Source: Candidatus Faeciplasma pullistercoris
GTDB lineage: Bacteria; Bacillota; Clostridia; Oscillospirales; Ruminococcaceae
Length of the DNA stretch: 64,000 bases
NCBI GenBank assembly: GCA_018715525.1
Contig: DVLL01000015.1
Location: 1-64,000 of the forward strand
Direction of reading: 5' to 3'
Below, piece after piece: positions 1 to 7,822 of the stretch. The notes below the pieces were generated by a model. It was not told the DNA's origin and ran no database searches. It was given only the letters and a program-made list of their open reading frames with translations. How positions within the stretch are numbered: the stretch's first letter is position 1; each line of letters starts with the position of its first letter. A program made the translations under genes and the position numbers.

Positions 1-860
1 TTCTGAGCTTCGTCTTGGGTATGGACGTCGCGATAGAGTTCAGAGGAGGAACCATCATAACCTATTCCTACACCGGTGACATCAGCGATAGCGAGATTGC
101 CTCGGCTGCTGCGGAGGTGACCGGTCACACCTGTGACGTGTCCTTGGGAGAAAGCCTTGCTGACAATGCGCAGACGGTATCTCTTTCCTTCCCGACCTCC
201 TCAGGTCTGACGGCGGAGGTACAGTCGGAGCTTACCGACGCTCTGACATCGGAGTTTTCAGGCAATCAGCTTGAGCTTTATAACTCTCAGGACGTAAATC
301 CCACCACCGGCGCGGGCTTCTTGGGCAAGTGCATTGTGGCGGTAGCCTTCTCGGCGGTAGTGATGATAGTTTACATCGGCTTCCGCTTCAGGAAGATAGG
401 CGGCTGGATCGCGGGCACCTGCTCGGTAATAGCGCTTGTTCATGATATGTTCTTCGCATATGCCTGCTGCGTAGTTTGCAGATTTGACATCGACTCCAAC
501 TTCATGGCGGTGCTGCTCACTATCCTGGGCTACTCGATCAACGCGACCATCATCATCTACGACAGAATAAGAGAGAACAGAAGGCTTTACGGCGACTCCA
601 AGACGCTTGACGAATATGTCAACATGAGCGTAACTCAGTCGCTCGGCAGATCGGTTCACACTACCGTCACCACCGTAATCGCGATGCTTACCGTCTGTGT
701 TGTCGGCTTGGTATCCGGAGTTGAGTCGATTCTCGGCTTCGCCTTCCCGCTGGTAATCGGGCTGATTGCCGGCGTCTACTCCTCAAACTGCATCGCGCCT
801 ACGCTTTGGACGCTCTGGCAGGGAGCCGTAGACCGCAAAAAGGCTGCTAAAAACAACTGA
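1..860 (+). CDS. secF: Protein translocase subunit SecF (5'-truncated by window edge)
   Basis: The SecF half of the SecDF proton-driven accessory of the Sec translocon, which helps pull exported proteins across the membrane. The reading frame is already open at base 3 and continues out of the window, so the first membrane segment is missing; about 285 residues are visible. The SecF signature (GMDVAIEFRGG) comes first, then an extracytoplasmic domain, then five membrane segments. The hallmark segment reads GYSINATIIIYDRIREN. The usual SecF motif is GYS-I/L-ND, so the membrane aspartate is alanine here (codon 543-545). The C-terminal segment ILGFAFPLVIGLIAGVYSS is typical. Whether SecD is upstream or fused cannot be seen. 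A GC-rich hairpin follows the stop. Family assignment is secure; the effect of the alanine is inference. Confidence 0.93.
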   Translation, partial: LSFVLGMDVAIEFRGGTIITYSYTGDISDSEIASAAAEVTGHTCDVSLGESLADNAQTVSLSFPTSSGLTAEVQSELTDALTSEFSGNQLELYNSQDVNPTTGAGFLGKCIVAVAFSAVVMIVYIGFRFRKIGGWIAGTCSVIALVHDMFFAYACCVVCRFDIDSNFMAVLLTILGYSINATIIIYDRIRENRRLYGDSKTLDEYVNMSVTQSLGRSVHTTVTTVIAMLTVCVVGLVSGVESILGFAFPLVIGLIAGVYSSNCIAPTLWTLWQGAVDRKKAAKNN

Positions 861-872
861 ACCGACGCGGCT

Positions 873-906
873 AAGCGGCGTGGAGATTTGCTCTGCGCCG
901 CTTTAT
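873..906 (+). terminator. Probable rho-independent terminator after secF
   Basis: AAGCGGCG at 873-880 pairs with CGCCGCTT at 896-903, followed by a short T-rich tail. It sits directly after the secF stop and before the ribosome binding site of the next gene. The T-run is weak, so read-through is possible. Confidence 0.6.
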
Positions 907-951
907 TGTATCCGATTCAGCATGCGCCAAAGGCTCAAAGGAGGAATAAAA

Positions 952-1752
952 ATGGAATCGGGAAAGATATCCGTCGGGGTGTCGACCTCCTGCGGCTACC
1001 CCGAGGTGCCGGAAAAGACGCTTGCCTCTCTGTGCGAAAGAGGAGTAAGACGGCTTGAGATATTTGTCAACACCCACTCTGAGACCGACCCGGGGTACAT
1101 CAGGGAGCTTGCCGGGATTCTCAGGGCGAACGGCTCGGAGTGCGTCTCCTTACACCCGTTTACCTGCGGCATAGATACATATATGCTCTATACCGGCTAT
1201 GAGCGCAGAATAAGGGACTACCTTGAGTACCACAAGAGATACTTTGAGGCAATGAATATCCTCGGCGCGAGGTACTTTATCCTGCACGGAAACAAGAACC
1301 CATGCCCGATAGAGACGGTCGTCGAGGGGTACGCAAGGCTCAATGAGGTCGCGTCAGGCTTCGGCGTGACGGTGCTTCAGGAGAACGTATGCCGCTGCAC
1401 TACCGGGGAGCTCAGCGAGCTTCTTGAGATGAAGAGGCTTTTAGGAGACGGCGTGAGCTTTGTCCTTGACACCAAGCAGGCTATACGCAAGGGGCTTGAC
1501 CCTTATGACTTTATACCTGCCCTCGGCAAAAGCATCAAGCATGTGCATTTTTCAGACCACGGAGCACTTGGCGATTGTCTTCTGCCCGGAGCGGGGGATA
1601 TAGACACCCATAGGTTTGTAAGAGCGCTTAGTTCTGTGGGCTTCAGCGGCACGATTATGCTCGAGCTGTACCGAAGCGGGTTCAATTCATATGACGACTT
1701 GGTGAAATCAATGATGTTTATACAAAGCGTAATATATTCTGAGCAGGCATAG
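952..1752 (+). CDS. TIM-barrel sugar phosphate isomerase/epimerase (AP endonuclease 2 superfamily)
   Basis: A 266-residue member of the xylose-isomerase-like TIM-barrel superfamily, which covers sugar isomerases, epimerases and endonuclease IV-like enzymes. Candidate metal ligands appear in the expected order: ILHG, a LQEN glutamate, a VLDTKQ aspartate, HVHFSDH and a C-terminal LELY glutamate. The start at 952 is chosen because AAAGGAGG at 937-944 sits 7 bases upstream; the longer open frame from 880 has no such signal and would run through the secF terminator hairpin. There is no signal peptide, so it is cytoplasmic. It stands alone, between secF and a bidirectional terminator, so context does not reveal the substrate. 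Confidence 0.8.
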   Translation: MESGKISVGVSTSCGYPEVPEKTLASLCERGVRRLEIFVNTHSETDPGYIRELAGILRANGSECVSLHPFTCGIDTYMLYTGYERRIRDYLEYHKRYFEAMNILGARYFILHGNKNPCPIETVVEGYARLNEVASGFGVTVLQENVCRCTTGELSELLEMKRLLGDGVSFVLDTKQAIRKGLDPYDFIPALGKSIKHVHFSDHGALGDCLLPGAGDIDTHRFVRALSSVGFSGTIMLELYRSGFNSYDDLVKSMMFIQSVIYSEQA

Positions 1753-1802
1753 GCGTAAGCTGCCATGCAAACGATTTTATAAAGTTTTGAACGGACAAAA
1801 CA

Positions 1803-1846
1803 AAATCGGGATGCTTTCCCTATCCGGGGAAGGCGTCCCGATTTTT
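1803..1846. terminator. Bidirectional terminator between isomerase gene and nrdR
   Basis: A strong imperfect hairpin: AAAATCGGGA begins the left arm and TCCCGATTTT ends the right arm, with a second inner paired block (TTTCCC/GGGGAA). A/T tracts on both sides let it terminate the converging plus-strand isomerase gene and minus-strand nrdR. Confidence 0.85.
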
Positions 1847-1864
1847 ATTCAGACAAGCCGCACT

Positions 1865-2308
1865 TTACTTATTCAGCTCGGTGATGATATTGATAAAGCT
1901 CTCCAGGTCGTTAAAGTCCTTGTAGACTGAGGCGAAGCGGACATAGGAGACAAGGTCTACCGCCTTGAGGGCGGTAAGGACGGCGTCGCCTATCTCGTAG
2001 GTGGAGATCTCGGTCTTCATGTCGTTGGCGGCGGTATTTTCAATGTCGTCCACGATTTTTTCTATAAGCTCAGGGTTGACGGTTCTTTTCTTGGTCGCGG
2101 TGAGTATTCCCCTTACCAGCTTGTCGCGGTCAAACGGCTCGAAGCTGCCGTCCTTTTTGCGAACCATAAGAGCAGGCTTTTCGACCACCTCGTAGGTAGT
2201 GAACCTCTTTCCGCACTGGGTACACTCTCTGCGGCGTCTTTTTTTACCCTCGCTCGGTCTGGAATCAATTACCTTTGTGTCCTCATATCCGCAAAACGGG
2301 CATTTCAT
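1865..2308 (-). CDS. nrdR: Transcriptional repressor NrdR
   Basis: NrdR represses ribonucleotide reductase genes by sensing ATP/dATP. The 147-residue protein has the full family layout: an N-terminal zinc ribbon (CPFC at residues 3-6 and CTQC at 29-32) with the RRRRECTQCGKRF stretch, then an ATP-cone from about residue 47 to 137 (PALMVRKKDGSFEPFDRDKL). Length matches the family. It is monocistronic, ending at a bidirectional terminator, with a consensus-like promoter 66-94 bases upstream of its start. No nrd target gene is in this window. Confidence is very high. Confidence 0.98.
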   Translation of the reverse strand: MKCPFCGYEDTKVIDSRPSEGKKRRRRECTQCGKRFTTYEVVEKPALMVRKKDGSFEPFDRDKLVRGILTATKKRTVNPELIEKIVDDIENTAANDMKTEISTYEIGDAVLTALKAVDLVSYVRFASVYKDFNDLESFINIITELNK

Positions 2309-2373
2309 ATACTGTCACTCCTAATCGTATATATCGCTCTTTGAAACTGAGCATATCCGGTACTTATGCACAA

Positions 2374-2402
2374 ATTATAGCATATTAAAGCCCGCATTGC
2401 AA
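2374..2402 (-). promoter_or_regulatory. Sigma-A-type promoter of nrdR
   Basis: On the minus strand TTGCAA (2402-2397) and TATAAT (2379-2374) are separated by exactly 17 bases, reading towards nrdR. Confidence 0.75.
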
Positions 2403-2418
2403 CAAAATGTTGAAGCTT

Positions 2419-2793
2419 TTATAAAATTTTGCTCCATGTCACCTTTTCCGACTCCAAAATCATCCGGGCATACTCTTTAATTTCTGAGCATACAGCTAAA
2501 AATTCATCTGAATTGCTCTGATACATCGGCATCAGCCTTGCCGTGGACAGCTCCATTTCTCCCAGGAGCTCGTCGCTTACCACCCAGCCAAGGCGTTTTG
2601 AGTAGTCCGCGACGCTGCGTTCAAGCTCGGAAATGTTTTTTTCGACATCCGGGCTTTGGGAGCGGTAGCTGTCCGTCACCAGCTCGAGCTGGCCGTACAG
2701 ACGGTCGTTTCCGGAGTCTATCAGGGCGACTGCGGAGTATCCTGCCACAAAAATGAGTGCGATTATCGTGATGCTGATAGCTATTCTTTTCAT
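2419..2793 (-). CDS. DUF4363-type small membrane-anchored protein
   Basis: A 124-residue protein with one N-terminal membrane segment or uncleaved signal anchor (residues 4-24) and a helical, charged domain outside. It has the size, topology and position of DUF4363 proteins, which in Clostridia usually sit next to a DUF421 gene. The stop of the upstream DUF421 gene is only 4 bases before this start, and a GGAGCG ribosome binding site overlaps the end of that gene, so the two are translated from one message. The biochemical function is unknown. Linkage to a forespore-type promoter and the neighbouring ger operon suggests a spore-related role; that is inference. Confidence 0.7.
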   Translation of the reverse strand: MKRIAISITIIALIFVAGYSAVALIDSGNDRLYGQLELVTDSYRSQSPDVEKNISELERSVADYSKRLGWVVSDELLGEMELSTARLMPMYQSNSDEFLAVCSEIKEYARMILESEKVTWSKIL

Positions 2794-2797
2794 ACGG

Positions 2798-3475
2798 CTA
2801 TTTACGCTCCTTTGGAATGATTTTTATCGACTTGTCCGGGTAGCCCAAGCACAAAAGGACATCCTCAGGCGAGATATGCTGCTTTTTCAGCTCCCGCAGG
2901 AGCTCCTTGTGTGTCAGGGTAGGGCTCGGTTCAAGGCTGTTAAGTATATTTCCGTCTGAAATCAGTATCTGAGGCGGATCGGCTGGAGCAGGCGGAGGGG
3001 CTGACGCGGTTTCGGGAGTCAGCGGAAGCTTTTGTGGCTTTTGGAGGACGCTTATGCTGCCTGTTGTCTCGACGACCGCGTACTGCACCTCGGTGACGTC
3101 GAATATGCCGTTTGCTCTCAGGGATGCGCACAGGTCGTCCACGGTGAATCTCAGCTCGCCGAGCACAGCCTGATCTATCACGCCGTTTGATATTATGACC
3201 TTTGGTCTGCCTGTTATCAAATGTCTGATTTTTCGTGATTTAAGAGCGACATACGACGCGAGGACGTCTAAGCTCACAAGCGTGAGAATAGGCAGCACGC
3301 CGGTGACAAGCGGGAGGTTTCGGTCCTCCATCGAGAGGGTGGCGATATTTGAGATAAGTATGGTTATGACCAGCTCTGAGGGGGAAAGCTCGCCGAGCTG
3401 ACGCTTGCCCATTACTCTCGTTGAGAACAGGACAAGAAGGTAAACTATTATACCTCGTATAAAGATAATGAGCAT
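2798..3475 (-). CDS. DUF421 (YetF-like) membrane protein
   Basis: A 225-residue YetF/DUF421-family protein. It has three N-terminal membrane segments within the first about 80 residues, with the family motif RVMGKRQLGELSPSELVITI at 21-40. A small cytoplasmic domain follows (RPKVIISNGVIDQAVL and the region after it). A proline-rich linker (PETASAPPPAPADPP) interrupts the C-terminal part, which is unusual compared with compact family members. It is first in a two-gene operon with the DUF4363 gene and is transcribed away from gerA from a mirrored promoter region. The molecular role of the family is not established; involvement in spore formation or germination is inferred from the promoter and neighbours. 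Confidence 0.85.
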   Translation of the reverse strand: MLIIFIRGIIVYLLVLFSTRVMGKRQLGELSPSELVITILISNIATLSMEDRNLPLVTGVLPILTLVSLDVLASYVALKSRKIRHLITGRPKVIISNGVIDQAVLGELRFTVDDLCASLRANGIFDVTEVQYAVVETTGSISVLQKPQKLPLTPETASAPPPAPADPPQILISDGNILNSLEPSPTLTHKELLRELKKQHISPEDVLLCLGYPDKSIKIIPKERK

Positions 3476-3504
3476 TATTGGCAGTCCTTTACGTAAGATT
3501 TGTA

Positions 3505-3537
3505 ATAGTGTTGCACAAAATCGGAAAAATATTATCC
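3505..3537 (-). promoter_or_regulatory. Forespore-type (sigma-F/G-like) promoter for the DUF421 operon
   Basis: Minus strand: GGATAATA (3537-3530) is followed by TGCAACACTAT (3515-3505), close to the sigma-F minus-10 pattern GGNRANAHTD. It ends about 30 bases before the DUF421 start. The decamer GCAACACTAT is the exact inverse of the element at 3581-3590. Confidence 0.45.
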
Positions 3538-3559
3538 CCGGACAGGATAGTTTTACTGC

Positions 3560-3589
3560 GTATATTTACCTTGACCCGGGGCAACACTA
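3560..3589 (+). promoter_or_regulatory. Forespore-type (sigma-F/G-like) promoter for the gerA operon
   Basis: GTATA (3560-3564) matches the sigma-F minus-35 pattern GYWTA, and GGCAACACTA (3580-3589) matches every position of the sigma-F minus-10 pattern GGNRANAHTD, with a 15-base gap (usual 16). It lies 30 bases before the gerA start. Germinant-receptor operons are normally forespore-specific, which fits. Confidence 0.55.
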
Positions 3590-3618
3590 TCCGAGATAGC
3601 AAAAGGTGGGATTAAATC

Positions 3619-5121
3619 ATGAACCAAGCCGAAAACTCAGCTAACCCGATATACCGCTCTCTCGGGCGCACTATTTCCTCGCTCAAAAAAATGTTCGGCA
3701 ACTCCGCCGATCTGAGCATAGCCAAGCTCAATGTCTGCGGAATAGGCTGCGCGGTAGTAACGCTTGAGGGGATGGTCTCCTCGGCGGATCTATCCGTAAT
3801 GCTCTTTGAGCCTCTTATGAGCTACAGAAGGCGAAGCCTGTCAAAGCTGTGCACTTTGCCGGAGGATATCTATGCGTTTCTTTCAAGGCAGGGCATTTTT
3901 TCCACGGGAAAGACAGAGGTTTATACCCTTGACGACATATCTGATAAAATCTGCTCAGGCTTTGCGGTCATACTGGTTGACGGGCTGGCAAAGGGCGTTG
4001 CGATAACCGCTCAGGCGTTCAAGACAAGCTCTATATCCGAGCCTGACAGCGAGGTAAACATAAAGGGCACCAAGGAGGCTCTTACCGACAGCTTAAGAAT
4101 CAGCATGTCGCTGATACGCAGGAGAATAAAAAGCCCGCTTCTGCGGTTTGAGCTGATAAAGGCGGGAACGCTTTCCGACATAGAGCTCGCAATAGTTTAT
4201 ATTGAGGGCAAGACTCCGGAACGGCTGAGGGAAGAGGTCAAAAAGAGACTCAAAGCCATCAAGCTTGAGCTTGTACTCACAAGCGGAAGTATCATGCCCT
4301 TTGTTTCGGAGGACAACGGCTCGTTCTTTTCCGGAGCGTCCACAACTCAGCGTCCGGATGTCCTCGCCGCGAAGATAAACGAGGGCAGACTTGCGGTGCT
4401 GATAGACGGCGTGCCGTACGCGGTGGTTTTTCCGACTCTTTTTACAGAGAACTTTCAGTCGGTTGACGACTATGAGGAAAAGCCGTATTATGCAACCTTC
4501 CAGCGCTGGGTAAGATATCTCGCGTTCTTTATCGCCGCTTTTTTGCCCGGGGTGTATGTGGCGAGCGCGACATTCCACTCCGAGGCGCTTTCCCGTCAGC
4601 TCCTTTTGAACCTGATAGCGTCTGAGGAGAGTACGCCACTGCCTCTTGTGACGGAGATGATCATGGTGATAATCATGTTCGAGATTCTCCGCGAGGCGGG
4701 GCTCAGGCTTCCCAGAGCCGTAGGAGGAGCTGTCTCGATAGTTGGAGGCCTTGTGATAGGCGACGCCGCCGTAACGAGCGGGCTTATCTCCGCGCCGCTG
4801 CTGATAATCATAGGAATAACCGCGACAAGCTCGTTTGTAGTCCCTGGGCTCAACCCGCAGGTGACGATACTCAGGCTGTTAGGAGTGATACTCGGAGGAA
4901 TGGCCGGCCACTTCGGCATAGCGGTGCTGATAGTCGTAACTCTGGTAAATGCCGGAGCCACGGATGGCTTCGGGGTTCCGTATACCGCTCCTCTCTTTCC
5001 GTTTACCCTCAGGGCGATGAGAGACGTCGCTACCCGCGTAGGGTTCAGAAGGATGCAGGAGCGTACCGCAAGTATAGAAAAACTGAACGGCTCGGGAGGG
5101 GAAAATGCAGAACAGCCATAA
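3619..5121 (+). CDS. Spore germination receptor, GerA-type A subunit
   Basis: A GerA/SpoVAF-family A subunit of a nutrient germinant receptor, expected in the spore inner membrane. The 500-residue protein has a soluble N-terminal domain (about 1-300) and a C-terminal membrane domain with several helices beginning near residue 300 (WVRYLAFFIAAFLPGVYVA). It carries the family motifs LPLVTEMIMVIIMFEILREA and VSIVGGLVIGDAAV. AAAGGTGGG lies 9 bases before the ATG. It overlaps the B-subunit gene by 17 bases, the classical gerA-gerB-gerC order. The assignment is secure; the germinant is not predictable from sequence. Confidence 0.95.
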   Translation: MNQAENSANPIYRSLGRTISSLKKMFGNSADLSIAKLNVCGIGCAVVTLEGMVSSADLSVMLFEPLMSYRRRSLSKLCTLPEDIYAFLSRQGIFSTGKTEVYTLDDISDKICSGFAVILVDGLAKGVAITAQAFKTSSISEPDSEVNIKGTKEALTDSLRISMSLIRRRIKSPLLRFELIKAGTLSDIELAIVYIEGKTPERLREEVKKRLKAIKLELVLTSGSIMPFVSEDNGSFFSGASTTQRPDVLAAKINEGRLAVLIDGVPYAVVFPTLFTENFQSVDDYEEKPYYATFQRWVRYLAFFIAAFLPGVYVASATFHSEALSRQLLLNLIASEESTPLPLVTEMIMVIIMFEILREAGLRLPRAVGGAVSIVGGLVIGDAAVTSGLISAPLLIIIGITATSSFVVPGLNPQVTILRLLGVILGGMAGHFGIAVLIVVTLVNAGATDGFGVPYTAPLFPFTLRAMRDVATRVGFRRMQERTASIEKLNGSGGENAEQP

Positions 5122-6193
5122 GATAAGCAGCCTGCAGCTCTTTATACTCTTGCTTTTGGCAAGGGTGATGCACACTATGATATACTATCACGGCGATGAG
5201 GGAGTAGGGCTGTGGATGATGCCTCCGGTGCTGGCTGTGACCGCCATAGAGGCTGTAATAGCCATACCCGTTGTGAAGCTGGCAAACTCGGGTGAAAGCG
5301 TAACGAGCGCCCTCGGAAGCAGGCTGGGCAAGGCGGCGGCTATATGCTACTCCGCCTTCTTTATCTATATCTTGAGCGGAACCATGTCCTATTTTGCCGA
5401 GTTCATGCACAGCGAGTTCTGGCGGGTAGGAGCTCCCGCCGTAGTCATACTCATCCTTTGCGCGGCTGCCGGGTATTGCGCCTACCTTGGGATCGAGCCG
5501 GTTGCGAGGGCGGCAAGCGTCGTTGCGGTTGCCTTTTTTACGCTGTTCATAGCCATGGCGCTTGTGAGCGAAGCCGGGTTTGACTCGCTCAATTTTGAGC
5601 CGCTGAGAAATTCTGACGCTCCGAACATGCTGAACATGTTTGTACAGGACCTGTCCTCAAGCTGGTGGCTTCCGATGCTGGCTGCGCTTTCACCTCATTT
5701 GGGCGGAAACGCCGTAAAGACGGCTGCAAGCTATCTTATTTCAAAGCTGTTGCTGATAGAGCTTCTGATGTTTTTGCTGATAGGAGCGCTCGGAGACTTT
5801 GTGCGGGTGATAGGATACCCGATACTTGCTCTGGGCGCGTACGCGAGAACAGACTTTATAAGACACTTTGACGCGGTCAACATGTTTGTCTGGAGCTTAA
5901 ACTGCGTGATTGTCGGCGCGGTATATCTATTTATCGCTTCAAGGGGTATAAGCCCAAAGACCAAACCGGGGAGAATAGCCTCGGTGGTGGTTGTATCGGC
6001 GGTCGCGGCTGCGGGAGGCATAACGTCCTACTACCTGAACATCGACTACAGGAGCGATACGGCGTATATTATAAAGCTTTTGGGAATAGTTGTTCTCGGG
6101 GTTATCCTGCCTGCCGTTTGTCTGCTGGCAAAAAGGTTCAGGCTCAAAAAGGAGGAAAGCAGATGCGAGTGCAGCCGCAGATACGAATGCTGA
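5105..6193 (+). CDS. Spore germination receptor, GerB-type B subunit (amino-acid permease-like)
   Basis: The B subunit of the germinant receptor, belonging to the amino acid/polyamine transporter superfamily, in which it acts as ligand-binding membrane subunit. The 362-residue protein is almost entirely hydrophobic with about ten membrane helices. It starts with the family-typical motif KISSLQLFILLLLARVMHTM. It overlaps the A-subunit gene by 17 bases and the C-subunit gene by 31 bases, so translation of the three is coupled. The C-terminus ends in a short basic and cysteine-containing tail lying over the start of the next gene. Confidence 0.92.
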   Translation: MQNSHKISSLQLFILLLLARVMHTMIYYHGDEGVGLWMMPPVLAVTAIEAVIAIPVVKLANSGESVTSALGSRLGKAAAICYSAFFIYILSGTMSYFAEFMHSEFWRVGAPAVVILILCAAAGYCAYLGIEPVARAASVVAVAFFTLFIAMALVSEAGFDSLNFEPLRNSDAPNMLNMFVQDLSSSWWLPMLAALSPHLGGNAVKTAASYLISKLLLIELLMFLLIGALGDFVRVIGYPILALGAYARTDFIRHFDAVNMFVWSLNCVIVGAVYLFIASRGISPKTKPGRIASVVVVSAVAAAGGITSYYLNIDYRSDTAYIIKLLGIVVLGVILPAVCLLAKRFRLKKEESRCECSRRYEC

Positions 6194-7320
6194 AAAGATG
6201 TATTGCCGCACTGTGCGCAGCGGCAGCTGTAGTCCTTTTGAGCGGCTGTACTAAGACGGCGGATGTAAACCTCAGGCTGGTAGTCCACGCCGTGGGCATA
6301 GACGTCGATGAGGACGGTATATACACAGTGAGCGCTCAGGTGTTTTCCGCACAGCATCCCGATGGCGGCGGACCTGTGGACGCCACCGGCAATAACATTC
6401 TGACGATGGTGGTATACGGCAGGAGCATGGCGGAGGTGAAAAAGAGCCTCGAGCTTCAAACCGGCAAGGAGGTGCTCGTAGGAAACATAGAGCTGATAGT
6501 CCTTGGAAGCAGCATGGCTGACCGGGATATATCAAGAGTGCTGTCCTACTTCTGGGAAAACCGTGAGGTGTACATGGGAGTAAACGTGGCGTTTTGCAGG
6601 GGAATGGCGGTAGACGTCGTAAGCGCGCAGTTTGAGCACGGCACGGCCACTTCGGAGCTGTTGAATCAGATGATATTGTCCGCCGGTGATATGGGTGTCA
6701 CCATACCCGCGAGGCTTATAAGCATCAGCAATCGCCTGAATGAGGAATCAAGCGGATTTCTGATGCCGGTGTTTACTGCGGAAAAGGCGGAGCTTCCGAT
6801 TGAGGACGCCGGCGAAGGTATGTACGACAAGGCGATAGGCGTGTTCGACAGCGTGCTGGTGGTAAACGGCAAGCCGCAGGAATACCTTAGCTCCCGGGAG
6901 TCGGTGGGAGTAAGCGTCATGACAAAAAGCGCAAAAAGACTCGAGTGGGTGCTTGAGGTTGATGGCGAGCTGACCGCGGTGGAGGTGAAGATAGGCAGAG
7001 TAAAGCGGAAGGTGTCCTTGGGTGACAACGGGCTCCCGAGACTTGATATTACTATCGCGGGAACTTTGAGGGTCACGGATAACCCCGCTGCGGTAAGCGA
7101 GGAAGAGATAGTCCGGGCGGTTCAGAACGAGCTCTTGGAGTGCTGTCGGGCGGCCTATCTCAAAACCGCTGTGAGCTGCCCATGCGACGCCCTCGAGATA
7201 GGCAGGCTGGTAAGAAGCAGGCTGGGAGGAGATTACGCCGAGGGAGAAAGCATAAGCGACATTATAGCGGACACCACGGTGAGCGTGGATGCTTCGTTCC
7301 GGATATACGACAGGTGGTAA
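6163..7320 (+). CDS. Spore germination receptor, GerC-type lipoprotein subunit
   Basis: The Ger(x)C lipoprotein, which anchors on the outside of the spore inner membrane and completes the receptor. The 385-residue form starts at 6163, where AAGGAGG at 6149-6155 is 7 bases upstream; the open frame from 6118 lacks a site. The N-terminus is a lipoprotein signal with lipobox LLSGC and Cys29. The family features ADVNLRLVVHAVGIDVDEDG and QTGKEVLVGNIELIVLG follow, and the C-terminal third carries the Ger(x)C domain. It is the last gene of the ger operon; no obvious terminator follows before the next promoter at 7337. Confidence 0.93.
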   Translation: MRVQPQIRMLKRCIAALCAAAAVVLLSGCTKTADVNLRLVVHAVGIDVDEDGIYTVSAQVFSAQHPDGGGPVDATGNNILTMVVYGRSMAEVKKSLELQTGKEVLVGNIELIVLGSSMADRDISRVLSYFWENREVYMGVNVAFCRGMAVDVVSAQFEHGTATSELLNQMILSAGDMGVTIPARLISISNRLNEESSGFLMPVFTAEKAELPIEDAGEGMYDKAIGVFDSVLVVNGKPQEYLSSRESVGVSVMTKSAKRLEWVLEVDGELTAVEVKIGRVKRKVSLGDNGLPRLDITIAGTLRVTDNPAAVSEEEIVRAVQNELLECCRAAYLKTAVSCPCDALEIGRLVRSRLGGDYAEGESISDIIADTTVSVDASFRIYDRW

Positions 7321-7336
7321 TTGTGCGCATATCTAC

Positions 7337-7365
7337 TTGCAATAGCGCAGGAAGTATGTTATTAT
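7337..7365 (+). promoter_or_regulatory. Sigma-A-type promoter for the Asp23-fakA genes
   Basis: TTGCAA at 7337-7342 and TATTAT at 7360-7365 with a 17-base spacer, about 80 bases before the Asp23 gene. Confidence 0.65.
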
Positions 7366-7444
7366 AGCTAAAATAGACTTAGTTTACCCGGCGGTTCGGC
7401 ACATTAGCCGGAATATTTCCGGACACGAAGAGGGGAGAGACCGT

Positions 7445-7801
7445 ATGATAAAAATCGACAACCATCTCGGCAGCATAAATATAGCAAATTCCTACCTGAC
7501 AGCTCTCATAGGCTATACAGCGGCAAGCTGCTTCGGAGTGGTGAGAATGAGCCCTGTCGGCGCGGTTCAGGGGGTAAGGACAAACCTCCTCGGAGGCGTA
7601 TCGATAGACAACGGAGTCAGGGTATATGTCCCCAAGGGGGAGAGCTATATGGTCATAGATCTGCATATCTATGTCACATACGGCGTAAATGTCTCCGCTA
7701 TAGTTGACAGCATCGTCAACAAGGTCAGGTATGTAGTTGAGAGCGAGACCGGAATCGAAGTAAAAAAAATAAATGTCTATGTTGACGGCATGGAATCATA
7801 A
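7445..7801 (+). CDS. Asp23/Gls24 family protein (YloU-like)
   Basis: A 118-residue Asp23/Gls24 protein. Family members are small cytoplasmic proteins, often membrane-associated through partners and linked to envelope stress. Family hallmarks are seen in GCFGVVRMSP and in the C-terminal half, VDLHIYVTYGVNVSA-like, here IDLHIYVTYGVNVSAIVDSI. A GAGGGGAGAG site precedes the ATG. It is followed 21 bases later by fakA, the same pairing as yloU-yloV in Bacillus subtilis, which supports the assignment and suggests co-transcription. Confidence 0.9.
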   Translation: MIKIDNHLGSINIANSYLTALIGYTAASCFGVVRMSPVGAVQGVRTNLLGGVSIDNGVRVYVPKGESYMVIDLHIYVTYGVNVSAIVDSIVNKVRYVVESETGIEVKKINVYVDGMES

Positions 7802-7822
7802 TAAAGGAGACCGGATAAAAAG

